A stretch of 64,000 nucleotides of DNA from Rhabdophis nuchalis (lineage: Eukaryota > Chordata > Lepidosauria > Squamata > Natricidae), in the NCBI GenBank assembly GCA_039707465.1, contig CM077644.1, positions 184,524,962 through 184,588,961 on the forward strand. The letters run 5' to 3'. A model generated the notes under the pieces. It saw only the letters and a list, made by a program, of their open reading frames with translations. It was not told where the DNA came from and searched no databases. The translations under genes and the position numbers were made by a program. Shown piece after piece: positions 42,735 through 52,254 of the stretch (position 1 is the first letter of the stretch; the number at the start of each line of letters is the position of its first letter).

Positions 42735-44784
42735 CAAAAAAGTAGTGCAAAAGTGAAGGTGAATGGGACAATGACGGGAGAGATTAAATTGGAAGCAGGT
42801 ACGAGACAGGGATGTCCCTTGTCCCCAACATTATTCTTATTAATTATGGAGGTTTTGACTAAATTGATAGAAAAAGATGAAGAAGTGGAAGGATACAAGG
42901 GATATAAGATAAATTTGTACGCGGATGATACCTTGATTATTTTGAAAGATATAGAGAAAGATTTGAAGAGGATAAATAAACATTTGAAAGAATTTGAAGA
43001 AATGACAGGTTTAAAGGTAAATTGGTCAAAATCTGAATTATTAATGAATAAAAATGATAAAGAGTGGGAGAGTATCCAAGAACAATTTGGGATAAGAATT
43101 AAAAATACACTGAAATATTTGGGAATAACACTTTCACTTAAAGTTAGAGAATTGAAAAAAATTAATTATGATGTGATGTTGAATGAAATAGAGAAAAAGA
43201 TAGATAAATATAAAGAGATAAAGTTGTCTTGGTTTGGCAGAATTGCAATGTGTAAGATGATGCTGTTACCAAACTTAAATTTTTTATTTGAGATGCTACT
43301 ATTAAATTTGACAGAGAAGGATATGGAAGGATATCAGAAGAAATTAGATAAATTCTGCAATGGTGGGAAAAGACCTAGATTAATGAAGAAAATGTGGTAT
43401 CAAAATCAAAAGGAAGGTGGATTGGGAATTCCCAATCTACTTAATTATTATAGGGCCTATAATATTCGAATTGTAATAAAAATACTTAAAGGAGGAGACG
43501 GACATTGGGGAGATCTAGAGTTAAAGGATATTAAGAGATTTGGCCCTACATGGTTTTTAGATAAAATAAAAACAAAAAAGGCAATTAACAGTTATTGGTT
43601 AAAGGGATTGAGTAAAATTTGGAATAAATTTGTTAAAATATTGATTCCGGATATATCCTTCTTGGGGAAGACACTTGGAAGTTGGCCGATTAAAACAAAT
43701 ATAAGTCGAGATAAAGTAGTTGAGGATGAAAATATAGGAAGTATAGTAAATTGGTTAAGAGCATTAGAAATTGAGAGCAGAAAAAAAGAAATAATTGAAA
43801 AATTGGAGTTGAATTGGTTTGAAAAAATACAGGTAGAAAAATGGTCTAAGGAAGTAAGAGGAACATGTAAAATAGGCAGAAGCAAAACTGAATTTGAAAG
43901 TTTAGTATCTCAAATTATCAAGGATGAAATTGGGTTAAAGGGACTCGTTAGTAAGATATATAAGATTATAAACTTTGATGGAAATCCACAAATGGTAATG
44001 AAGACGAATTGGGAGGAAGAATTTAAGATTAAAATATTAGACTCGGATTGGAATGTGAATTGGAAAAGTCGAATTATGAGGATTATGTCTATAAGGATTA
44101 AAGAGCACAACTTTAAGGTTGTTTGAAAATGGTATTGGACTCCGTTAAGGTTATCATTGATAGATAAAAAAATTAGTAATAAATGTTGGAGATGTAATAT
44201 GGAAGTGGGAACTTATGAACATATGTGGTGTAAATGTGAAAAAATTAAAAAGTTTTGGCAACAATTGGAGGAAATGATGTTTGAAATGATGAAGAAAAGA
44301 ATAATTTTGAGATCAGAAACTATATTATTACTGATAATTAAGGAATTAGAATTAACAAAATATGAGAAAGAACTGATTAGAATTATGATTATAATGGGTA
44401 GAATTATAATAGCAAGATACTGGAAAATAGAGGTAAATATTAAAATAGAAGAATGGTATTGCGAAATGTGGAAATTAGCCTTAAATGATAAAATGACTTG
44501 TGATATTAAATTCAGAGAGGGGGTCTATAAAAAAGACATTTTCTGGAAGACTTGGAACCCATTTGTGGACTATGCACTTGGAACTTTGGATGCCTCGACA
44601 CCTGTACCCAGGGAACGCGGATTTTGGAGATCTTAAAGACAATTGAAGATATCCAAAGAACCAACTCTTCCTTTCATTTTGTATAGCACCGGGTGGATTA
44701 TTGATTATTGTTAAAAAAAAAAAAAGTAAATTTTATGTGTAGATGTATAATTTGTTGAAAATTATAATAAAAATAATAAAAAAA
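42735..44784 (+). mobile_element. 5'-truncated L1 LINE (ORF2 3' half)
   Basis: A perfect 14-bp TSD, GAAAGCATATATTT (42721-42734 and 44785-44798), bounds a 2050-bp insertion. It holds the second half of ORF2 and a short 3'UTR ending in an A-rich AATAAAAATAATAAAAAAA tail. The endonuclease and the first RT motifs are missing through 5' truncation. Its 3'UTR shows no similarity by eye to the 3'UTR of the ORF1-only elements. Confidence 0.9.
42753..44636 (+). pseudogene. L1 ORF2 reverse transcriptase C-terminal part, one stop
   Basis: The translation begins in the RT palm with the GTRQGCPLSP motif. The catalytic YADD follows (as YADDTLI at about residues 54-60), then the long L1 C-terminal region, and finally the Cys/His-rich motif CWRC...GTYEH..WCKC...FW near 44184-44255. 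The frame from 42753 to 44636 (about 627 codons) is open except for one TGA at 44124-44126, in a context (VV-stop-KWYWTP) where L1 proteins usually have a basic residue, so a CGA-to-TGA CpG mutation is likely. ORF2p nicks target DNA and reverse-transcribes the RNA; this fragment lacks the nuclease and cannot do so alone. Confidence 0.9.
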
Positions 44785-44920
44785 GAAAGCATATATTTGC
44801 TATTTTTTCTCAACATAATTACAAATTTTATATGGATTGAAAAAGCATTTGTAGCAATGTGATCATTACCTATATTTATCATTATCAGCCAATTTGTAGC
44901 AATGTGATGATTACCTAGAT

Positions 44921-45053
44921 CAGGGGGAATCAAACATGGAGCCTGCACAGATACAGCCTGTGCAGGCCATGACCAACCCCAGCTCCGCTAGGGCAAAGAC
45001 AATCCCAATATGTCACAATATGGTGTGCAATGCAATCAGGTTTGATATCCCTG
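44921..45053. mobile_element. Non-autonomous hAT (Buster-type) element
   Basis: Ends CAGGGGGAATCAAAC and GTTTGATATCCCTG are inverted repeats. TSD ACCTAGAT / ATCTAGAT (44913-44920 and 45054-45061) matches at 7 of 8 positions with a central TA. 133 bp, no coding capacity. Confidence 0.85.
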
Positions 45054-45061
45054 ATCTAGAT

Positions 45062-47409
45062 ATTTCATTATCAGCCAATTATCAGCTCATGATATAGCTA
45101 TTTCCTTGTTAATATATGAAATTGATTGTAATGACATTAGATACCAAAACAGAAGCAGAAAGTGTACCAGTACATGCACGCACATATTTATAGTAACTAA
45201 TGGTCATACAGGAATACAGGAACCCAAGAAATTCTGCTTTTAGTATCAGGACTGAAGCAGATCTGCAAAGTTTAAAGTGAAGATTTTTTTTATATTAGAG
45301 TAAAATACTACTTTGTGATTTATATCACTGATTTTCCAATAGAAAGACTCTACCATCAGAAGTGTATGTATTGTGGAACGTCACCAAAGGTTATCTCATC
45401 TTTCAAGAAAGAGGTATACTATAAGGTACAGTGATAGTGGAGGTAGATTGATTTTCTGGCAACTCAAGTTTGCTAAAAAAAAAAAAAAAAAAGAAGAAGT
45501 GACCTTGGAAAAATATAAACACTTGCTTTAATGAATTAATAGAGATGCATAAGGTGATCAAGCCTAAGAAAAATGGTAGGAATGCTCTGAATATCTCAGA
45601 AAAAGACAATGAGAACGGTGACAGTCTAAATTATGACATTTACCATTATGGAGTGCTAAAGAAGCAAGCAAGTTGTTTGCATTTCTCTGAATAGAATAAA
45701 TCATATAAAATAGAAGTTTAATTAAGGTCCTGTGCATCCAAGGAATTGCAGTGATCAATGAGTCCCTTGAATCATTACAACTACAGCAAAGATAAAGACA
45801 ATTTAATTTGGTACTTAGAGATCTTGAAGATCTTTCTTCCCTCGAAGCAAACATTTCTCCATAATGGATGGGCCTACCACCAGAAAACCATGTATGAGAG
45901 AACTGAGAATGAGGTACCTGTGAAAAATATATATATCAAAATAGAGTTATTTCTTCATATTCACAACTGTGCTTAGGGTATGCTATCATTTTATAAGATT
46001 ACACAACTGTAGTTTGATCGCATACTGCTCCACAGGAATCAATTAAGATGGAATGCCAAACTAAGAATATATTTGCACTTCATCCTCTTAAGCATGCAGG
46101 TTATTCAGTCCAGATTCCAGGCCACAATGTCCTTCCTGATGCTGTGTCCTTTCAGGAAAGTCACTGCCAATCACTCTCCTTCTGGTGGCAGGTCTACTTG
46201 GACACAAAAAGGTTTGTGGGATATGCGTAATGTAATGTATACATCTATGCTGAATTTATACATACAATATTAAGATATCAGCATGAATATATCTTCAGGC
46301 AAAACAGACCCTTTCTTATCTTTGTACTGCTTTTCTGAATACTTGCTTGGTTTTCTTGGTAGCATAATGATTGAAAAATGTGGCTGAAAAATGTATTGTC
46401 AGAGACTTTTAAAAAAAAAGGAAAGGAAAGAAAAAAAAGCAGTCAAGCAGAAAAATCTCTGTATCTCAGAGAAAGAAAAGTAATAATTAAAAAAAAATCC
46501 TGATGAATTTTAACCCAGGGATATTCTGCAGGTACAGCAAGTGTGATAGTCATTATACTAGTGAGGAAGATCTGCAACCACAGCATGTGCAGTGGATGTT
46601 ATTCAAGAAGAGCAGAGGAAAATGTAGCAAGGGGTTTTCCTACCTCCGCAAAATAAATGCAAGAGTTGGCTTAGAAGACAGTTAAAGTGCAGCAGCCAAA
46701 TATGACAGCAGCACCTGAGCTGACAGAAGCAGGAAAGTGCTTTGAAAGTGAAGCAGGAAATCATTCCTGGAGGGGGTGATTAAATATTGATGTCACCTAC
46801 CATATTCCAAAAAAAGGTTGCTGGCCCATGACTGGTGATTTCCCCCACCCCTATGCTTGTAATCCTAGCAGTGTGGATAACAAGCAAACAACCAAGCTCA
46901 GAGAATACCAAGTACTCCACAGCTCAACCCTGAGCTATATATATATTCTCATCTATTAGTGTGGATAAGCCCTAAGAGACTCTACATGACTACCAAGGGC
47001 TCTGTTGCTTAGTGTAGTTGCTCTGTGGTGCCAGATTATTGTATTGTTTTCTCATTTTGTCTGAACTTTGCTTCTTCTGTTCTTAAGGCAAGGCAGAGGT
47101 TTTGCGTTGCGCAGTGGTACAAGAATTTTGTCTCACCAAATAGTGGTAGAAGTGCATGAAAGAGATCAGTTGGATGCAACCATTGTAGCAGCAAGATGTA
47201 CTATGCTAAAAGCGGGTTAAGATAGGATTTTTGAAACAGAATTGGAGGGGGAAGGGGAAACATTATACATTCTGAAAGTAAAAAAGAAAAGCTTGAGTTT
47301 TCCACGTAAGACCTAATTCATATAGTATTGAATTAATATTTAGTAGAAGCAGGTGGAAATTCTTAAAATGTATGTAATAAATGTGGGGTTGTGTATATTT
47401 CCTGTGCTG
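45062..47409. other. Unannotated sequence
   Basis: 2.3 kb with poly-A runs (45476-45492, 46411-46437) but no gene or clear element. Confidence 0.5.
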
Positions 47410-47635
47410 AGTGATGTGGTGGCCTAGAAGTGAAGACACTCACCTCCCGCTTGGAAGGTTGAGAGTTCAATCCTAGGCAGCAACAGATGTTTTCCCTATC
47501 AGGGCACAAAGAGAAAATATCTACTGCAAACTCCACATCAGGAATGACATTTGGCCAGTAAACATTCAACTCCATTCAATCACACTGACTCCACCCCCAA
47601 AAATGGGATTACAGTGTCATAAAAAGAAAGAAGAA
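47410..47635 (+). mobile_element. tRNA-derived SINE
   Basis: A tRNA-like head holds GTGGTGGCCTAGAAGTGAAG (A-box region), ACTCACCTCCCGCTTGGAAGG and the B-box-like GAGAGTTCAATCC. It is followed by a unique body (TCAGGGCACAAAGAGAAAAT...CTACTGCAAACTCC) and an A-rich AAAAAGAAAGAAGAA tail. The head differs from the Sauria-type copy at 48430, so this is a separate SINE family. Confidence 0.7.
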
Positions 47636-48428
47636 TGTGTATTTTCTGTGTTAACCTCCCCTTCAATGCAGTTGAAATGGTTTGTAAACCTATAATCTAA
47701 AGCAACAATAATAACAACAACATAGCAAAATATAGATTGATTGATTGATAGATTGATTTATTTTTAGCTTACCTTTTATCTGGGAGCTCAAAGTAGCATA
47801 ATGTTTTATTTTTCCCTCTGAGAAAACTTGAGAGAGAGGTGCTTCATAATAATTCTCAGGAAGAATTCTCTTAAGGAAAACTAAAGAAAGTAGTATATCT
47901 ATCTATAGCTGTAGGCCAGTTTTTAGGCATTTCCTAGTAATCTTATAAAGAAGATGTGGAATCATTCTATGTGGATACATTTTTCAGTTCCTCAAAGCCT
48001 TGTTTGGAGAATTGTAGAAGCAGAAATTCATAGATTTCTAGTCTGCCTTCCTCCTATCCAAATCCTCAGGTACAGAAGGGCAATTTGTACCCCAGACTCA
48101 ACCAATCTCTCTCTTTTGTTAATACCAGAGAACTCTCCAACTATGACTTGTTCAAAATGTGTAGCAAGCTTTCTTACATTTTAACTCCCATGGGATAAGA
48201 AAAATGTAATATCTTAACATGAACGTATCCCTTTACATACTCTACCCACAAATAATTCAAAACCTTAGGAAAAATATTTTAGCCCCAGGCATTGGCATCA
48301 TGCGTTGTTGCCTTTTTTCTTTTTTGCTCCCCTAATTTCAGTTTCTCCTCTCCAAACTATTAAATGTCCCCTCAGCACACACAGAAGATCCATCCTGTGT
48401 TCTAAGATTATAATGAAAAGGGAGTCCC
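47636..48428. other. Unannotated sequence
   Basis: No gene or clear element recognised; a GATT/GATA patch at 47733-47760. Confidence 0.5.
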
Positions 48429-48429
48429 T

Positions 48430-48665
48430 TTGAGATCCACCTTGGTCTGGCAGTTAAGTCACCAGGCTAGAAAGCAGGAGACTGTGAATTCAAGTCCAGC
48501 CTTAGCCATGAAAGCTAGTTGGGTAACATTGGGCCTGTCACTATCTCTTAAGCCAACTCACCTCAGAGGGTTATTGTTGTGGGGAAAGATGTATTGGATA
48601 TGTTTCCTGCCTTGAGGTATTCGTACAAGTAATAAAAGCTGTATATAAATAACTAACTAAATAAA
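48430..48665 (+). mobile_element. Sauria-type SINE with Bov-B-like tail
   Basis: Forward tRNA-derived head (TTGGTCTGGCAGTTAAG...ACTGTGAATTCAAGTCC), middle block GAAAGCTAGTTGGGTAACAT, GGGCCTGTCACTATCTC and CCTCAGAGGGTTATTGTTGT. The 3' end AAAAGCTGTATATAAATAAC plus an ACTAACTAAATAAA tail resembles Bov-B, the LINE thought to mobilise Sauria SINEs. Confidence 0.8.
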
Positions 48666-48689
48666 ATGTTATGTGTGGAGTGTGTGTGT

Positions 48690-48905
48690 TTGTGTGTTAG
48701 GTTTTGAGTTGATAAATAAGTAAACAAGGGAGACTAGGATAGATCTATTTCAAGCTATTTAGCTCTCATCAGCTAGCCATACCCTTACTGGGATTTGAAC
48801 TGGGGCTGTATTACATGTTACAATTATATATATAATTGTTCCACACCACCCTGTTAGGGCCCCAATTAAGGGAGGAAGCATACTGCTTTCCTCTTCTGCC
48901 TTTCG
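48690..48905 (-). mobile_element. tRNA-like plus hammerhead repeat, copy 2
   Basis: Read on the minus strand: the conserved tail block (GATGAGCCGAAAGGCAGAAG at 48907-48888, then GGAAAGCAGTATGC and the GGGGCCCTAACAGG stretch), a short AT repeat, then a B-box-like AGTTCAAATCC (48801-48791). The hammerhead (48778-48732) and part of the body follow. Tail before head again indicates a unit joined to a preceding unit. Its plus-strand right edge touches the ATACA tail of the CR1. Confidence 0.72.
48732..48778 (-). ncRNA. Type I hammerhead ribozyme, copy H2
   Basis: Minus strand: stem I GGCTAG / CTAGTC, CTGATGA (48772-48766), stem II GAGCT/AGCTT with loop AAAT, GAAA (48751-48748), self-complementary stem III ATAGATCTAT, H17 = C. 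Compared with copy H1, the stem I pair C-G is replaced by U-A on both sides, a compensatory change. Stem II has one G-U. Confidence 0.8.
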
Positions 48906-48909
48906 GCTC

Positions 48910-48961
48910 ATCACAATACAATACAATACAATACAATACAATACAATACAATACAATACAA
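48910..48961 (+). repeat. ATACA (ATTGT) pentanucleotide tail of CR1
   Basis: About ten units directly at the 3' end of the reversed CR1, so the repeat is the LINE's tail. Confidence 0.95.
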
Positions 48962-49022
48962 TAGCAGAGTTGGAAGGGACCTTGTAGGTCTTCTAGTCCA
49001 ACCCCCTGCGTGGGCAGGAACC

Positions 49023-49832
49023 TTATACCATTTCAGACAAATGGCTATCTAACATCTTCTTAAAGACTTCCAGGGTTGGGGCATTCACAACTTCTGGAGG
49101 CAAGCTGTTCCAGAGGTTAATTGTTCTAACTGTCAGGAAATTTCTCCTTAGTTCTAAGTTGCTTCTCTCCTTGATTACTTTCCACCCATTGCTTCTTGTT
49201 CTGCCCCCAGGTGCCTTGGAGAATAGTTTGACTCCCTCTTCTTTGTGGCACCCTCTGAGATATCGGAACACTGCTATCATGTCTCCCCTGGTCCTTCTCT
49301 TCATCAAACTAGACATACCCAGCTCCTGCAGCCGTTCTTCATATGTTTTAGTCTCCAGTTCCCTAATCATCTTAGTTGCTCTTCTCTGCACTCTTTCCAG
49401 AGTCTCCATGTCTTTTCTACATCGTGGCGACCAAAACTGTATGCAGTATTCCAAGTGTGGCCTTACCAAGGCACTATACAGTGGCATTAACACTTCACTT
49501 GATCTAGATTCTATCCCTCTGTTTATGCAGCCTAGAACTGTGTTGGCTTTTTTGGCAGCTGCTGCACACTGCTGGCTCATATTTAAATGGTTGTCCACTA
49601 GGATTCCAAGATCCCTCTCACAATTGCTGCTATTGAGCAAGGTACCACCTATACTGTACTTCTGCATTTGGTTTTTCTTGCCTATATGTAGGACCTTACT
49701 TTTTTCACAATTGAATTTCATTTTATTAGATAGTGCCCAATGTTCAAGTTTGTCTAGATCCTTCTGTATCTTAAGCCTATCTTCTGGAGTGTTGGCCATT
49801 CCTGCCAGCTTGGTGTCGTCTGCTAATTTCAT
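49023..49832 (-). pseudogene. CR1 ORF2 C-terminal part (RT thumb region)
   Basis: 270 codons open from KLADDTKLAG (the catalytic DD, with L in place of the usual F/Y) to the natural stop. Typical CR1 blocks in order are LGILVDNHLNMSQQC, CINRGIESRSSEVLMPLYSA, LVRPHLEYCIQFWSPR, ERVQRRATKMI, SLMKRRTRGDMIAVFRYL, GRTRSNGWKV, RRNFLTVRTINLWNSLP and APTLEVFKKMLDSHL. The frame has no internal stop, indicating a fairly recent insertion. The protein lacks the endonuclease and most of the RT, so the copy was dead on arrival. Confidence 0.9.
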
Positions 49833-49912
49833 CTAGACAGAAAGTCATGAGTTCCATTGTGTGATTTTTTTAAATATGTGTGTTAGTTTTATGAGCAGCT
49901 CATAAAACTAAC

Positions 49913-49928
49913 AGATAGATAGATAGAT

Positions 49929-49976
<48 letters not shown>
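49913..49976 (+). repeat. GATA microsatellite tail
   Basis: About 15 GATA units with one interruption, positioned as the 3' tail of the reversed repeat at 49977-50340. Confidence 0.93.
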
Positions 49977-49978
<2 letters not shown>

Positions 49979-50188
49979 TGTTTTCACAACTTCCTGTTAG
50001 GGCCCCATTAAGGGAGGAGACATACTGTTTCCCTCTCTGCCTTTCGGCTCATCACCAGAGACCATTTATCACCAGAGACTCAACACCAGAGACTCATCAC
50101 CACAGAGAACCATGAGTTACGTTGTGTAATTTTTTTTTTAGATATGTGTGTTAGTTTTATGAGCTGATCAATAAATTTAAATTTGAGA

Positions 50189-50235
50189 GACCAAGATAGA
50201 TCTATTTCGAGCTTATTAGCTCTCATCAGTTGGCC
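50189..50235 (-). ncRNA. Type I hammerhead ribozyme, copy H5
   Basis: Minus strand: stem I GGCCAA / TTGGTC (six pairs), CTGATGA (50229-50223), stem II GAGCT/AGCTC with AATA loop, GAAA, stem III ATAGATCTAT, H17 = C. The closing stem I pair is A-U where copy H1 has G-C, a second compensatory change. Core intact. Confidence 0.82.
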
Positions 50236-50340
50236 ACACTCCACTGGGATTCGAACCGGGGCTGCAAGGCATCCAAGGCAGAAGCCTAGCAATACAGCCT
50301 ATCTGGCTCTACCCAATTGCATCAGCTAAGACAGGAGTAT

Positions 50341-50645
50341 TTAGTATAGATAATTGTTTTCACAACTTCCTGTTAGGGCCCCATTAAGGGGGGAGACATA
50401 CTGTTTCCCTCTCTGCCTTTCAGCTCATCACCAGAGACCATCTAGACAGAGAACCAAGGATTATGTTGTGTTAATTTTTTTAGATATGTGTGTTAGTTTT
50501 ATGAGCTGATCAATAAATGGATTGGATGCCTTGCAGCCCCGGTTCGAATCCCAATGGAGTGTTGCCAACTGATGAGAGCTAATAAGCTCGAAATAGATCT
50601 ATCTTGGTCTCTCAAATTTAAATTTATTGATCAGCTCATAAAACT

Positions 50646-50650
<5 letters not shown>
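50341..50650. mobile_element. tRNA-like plus hammerhead repeat, inverted junction (copy 4)
   Basis: 50341-50520 is tail and body on the minus strand. At about 50520 orientation flips, and 50525-50645 is head, hammerhead and body on the plus strand, with B box GGTTCGAATCC (50541-50551). The body segment TTAGTTTTATGAGCTGATCA (about 50498-50517) is therefore repeated as its complement at about 50626-50645. A CA microsatellite follows. Confidence 0.72.
50564..50608 (+). ncRNA. Type I hammerhead ribozyme, copy H3
   Basis: Stem I GCCAA (50564-50568) / TTGGT (50604-50608), including a G-U; CTGATGA 50569-50575; stem II GAGCT/AGCTC with AATA loop; GAAA 50590-50593; stem III ATAGATCTAT; predicted cleavage after C50603. 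Core intact; stem I closing pair A-U as in H5. Confidence 0.82.
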
Positions 50651-50687
<37 letters not shown>

Positions 50688-50715
50688 CACACACACATAT
50701 ATACACATACACATA
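50647..50715 (+). repeat. CA/TACACA microsatellite
   Basis: Pure CA for about 35 bp, then interspersed with TATA units. Confidence 0.93.
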
Positions 50716-50755
50716 CACGTGTTATATTTGTGTTATATATACTTATTCCCCTGTC

Positions 50756-51010
50756 TCAGCTGATCAGAATAAGAACCAGTGGTCTTGTGGCAATTACAAC
50801 TGCCTCACATGTAATACTTCCCTGGTTCGAATCCCAGTAAGGGTATGGCTAGCTAATGAGAGCTCAATAGCTCAAAATAGATCTATCCTAGTCTACCTTG
50901 TTTATTTATTTATCAGCTCAAAACCTAACATATATATATGGTCTCTGGTGATGAGCCGAAAGGCAGAAATGGAAAGCAATATGCTTCCTCCCTTAATTGG
51001 GGCTTACCAT
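50756..51010 (+). mobile_element. tRNA-like plus hammerhead repeat, copy 5
   Basis: Forward order head, hammerhead, body, tail. The head has both an A-box-like TGGTCTTGTGG (50780-50790) and a B box GGTTCGAATCC (50824-50834) with tRNA-like spacing. A degenerate hammerhead lies at 50847-50893. The body is TTTATCAGCTCAAAACCTAAC, and the tail is GGTGATGAGCCGAAAGGCAG...CCTCCCTTAATTGGGGC. This copy shows the full unit in one orientation. Confidence 0.76.
50847..50893 (+). ncRNA. Degenerate hammerhead, copy H4
   Basis: Stem I GGCTAG / CTAGTC is fully paired and stem III ATAGATCTAT is kept, but the core has CTAATGA for CTGATGA and AAAA for GAAA. These invariant positions are lost, so it should be inactive. 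Confidence 0.7.
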
Positions 51011-51170
51011 ATATATAAATATAATGAAAAAGCATGGGTTTTTTGGTTATATTTAATAGCCTTAAACCTGTCTCCTTTCAGAACTGCAGTAGCCATGACT
51101 GAAAGTTAATAGAGATCACCAGTTAAATCTCAAAGGGTTCTGTGAGATATATTCTGAAAAAGCTCTAAGA

Positions 51171-51296
51171 CAGTGATGAGAAACTATGGCCTCCTTACAA
51201 ACCTGTGAATTTCAACTCCACAGCAACATGGCTGGTTCAGGAATTCTGGGAGTTGTAGTCCACAGGTCATAAAGAGGTTATAGATGTTCATCCCTG
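51171..51296. mobile_element. Non-autonomous hAT (Buster-type) element
   Basis: Ends CAGTGATGAGAAACTATGG and a diverged complement ending ATGTTCATCCCTG. TSD CTCTAAGA / CCCTAAGA (51163-51170 and 51297-51304), 7 of 8 matching with central TA. The interior TTCAGGAATTCTGGGAGTTG is shared with many squamate MITEs. Confidence 0.8.
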
Positions 51297-51352
51297 CCCT
51301 AAGAGAATTTTTCTGAAATGTTGTTTCCAGACTAAGGATTAACTGTCTAGTT

Positions 51353-51469
51353 CAGTGCTGTGCAATCTTGGCAACTTTAAGATGCATGGACTTCAACTTC
51401 CAGAAATCTCCCGCCAACATGGGAGTTGTAATCTACAAATCTTAAATTTGTCAAGATTGAGAAACACCA
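51353..51469. mobile_element. Old hAT MITE
   Basis: CAGTGCTGTGCAATCTTGGC at the left and a GTCAAGATTGAGAAACACCA right end form diverged inverted repeats. Flanks GTCTAGTT (51345-51352) and GTCTAGTG (51470-51477) match 7 of 8 with central TA. Confidence 0.7.
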
Positions 51470-51477
51470 GTCTAGTG

Positions 51478-52244
51478 GCTGAATATCTAGTTTCATATAC
51501 GGTATAACATGAAAACAAACCTTGAATGACTGCAGTGAGGAGGATTCATTTTTCTTTCAAATAATAATCCTTTGTATTGCCCTGCAATGCTTCAGTTATG
51601 ATGTAGTCACAGTAAAGAAAGTCTTCCCCTTCCGATGCACAGACCCAAACAGGATATCTTTGAAACACCAACCTCATTTGATTATAACTGAGGAAGGTTG
51701 ATAGCTCTGACAGATTGTAACTGAATTGCGTAGAAAAGAAGTTCAATAGCAAAAAGGTGAAATAATTGAGGAAGCCTCCTGTCAGCATATATTGTTCTTT
51801 GTGCTGATATTAAAACAAAATGCACTGACAAAAGTAGCTGCTGCAGCACAGCAGCTCCTGTGTGAAAAATTGCATCCTTGTATCAAGAGGAAAGGAACTG
51901 TTTGCTCATTTGCTCATCCTTTGCAGAAGCACTGATGCGTTTCTTGCCTTTCTGTTTATAAAAAGAAATAGATAGGTGAAAACAATTAAGATTTAGATAT
52001 TGATTGCTGAGACCTTCTCATTTAACACACGTGTATTGGAAGCAAAAGAGAAGACATGTATGTCTGGGATGTGCATATGCACACAGGTATAACTCTGTTT
52101 GGGCTACGAAAAATGCGCTTGGAGAGAAATAGAGTTATCCAGATAACTAGTAGATTGAAACTAAAAGCTAGAACTTATTTTTATTTCTTGAGTGAGCTCT
52201 AAAGTCATCTAGAATAGCCCCCCCCCAACCTTTAGAACACCAGG
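51478..52244. other. Unannotated sequence
   Basis: Mostly nothing recognised. CCCCCAACCTTTAGAACACC...GGTTCCATGGA at 52219-52259 resembles one end of an old Tip100-like hAT. Confidence 0.45.
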
Positions 52245-52254
52245 GATTGGTTCC

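Larger units (their letters stand above)
48910..49835 (-). mobile_element. CR1/L3-type LINE, 5'-truncated
   Basis: The 3' half of a CR1 with an ATTGT tail. Beyond the stop, the 3'UTR has the GGGGGTTGGACTAGAAGA motif. 5' truncation occurs just upstream of the RT ADD motif (about 49835). No TSD is visible. Other copies of the same 3' end are at 19635 and 55194. Confidence 0.9.
49856..50340 (-). mobile_element. tRNA-like plus hammerhead repeat, copy 3
   Basis: Minus-strand order: tRNA-like head with A-box-like TAGCTGATGCAATTGGG (about 50333-50317) and B box GGTTCGAATCC (50257-50247), hammerhead (50235-50189), body with TTTATTGATCAGCTCATAAA, and four diverged repeats of GTCTCTGGTGATGAG (50100-50050). 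The tail GATGAGCCGAAAGGCAGAGAG...GGGGCCCTAACAGG follows, and then a TATC microsatellite (49976-49913). This is the most complete copy. A short fragment of the body lies beyond the microsatellite (49858-49905). Confidence 0.78.

Noticed and set aside
48910..48961. CRISPR-like array
   Set aside because: Simple pentanucleotide repeat without spacers; the organism is a vertebrate. No CRISPR-like structure occurs elsewhere in the window.
49159..49836. 225-codon plus-strand frame
   Set aside because: Exact antisense shadow of the CR1 reverse-transcriptase remnant on the minus strand.
50941..50967. GATGAGCCGAAAGGC tail motif as a second hammerhead
   Set aside because: It contains GATGAG and GAAA, but the required C3/U4 context is missing and no stem II separates them. 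It is better read as a small GCC-GAAA-GGC hairpin conserved in the repeat tail.
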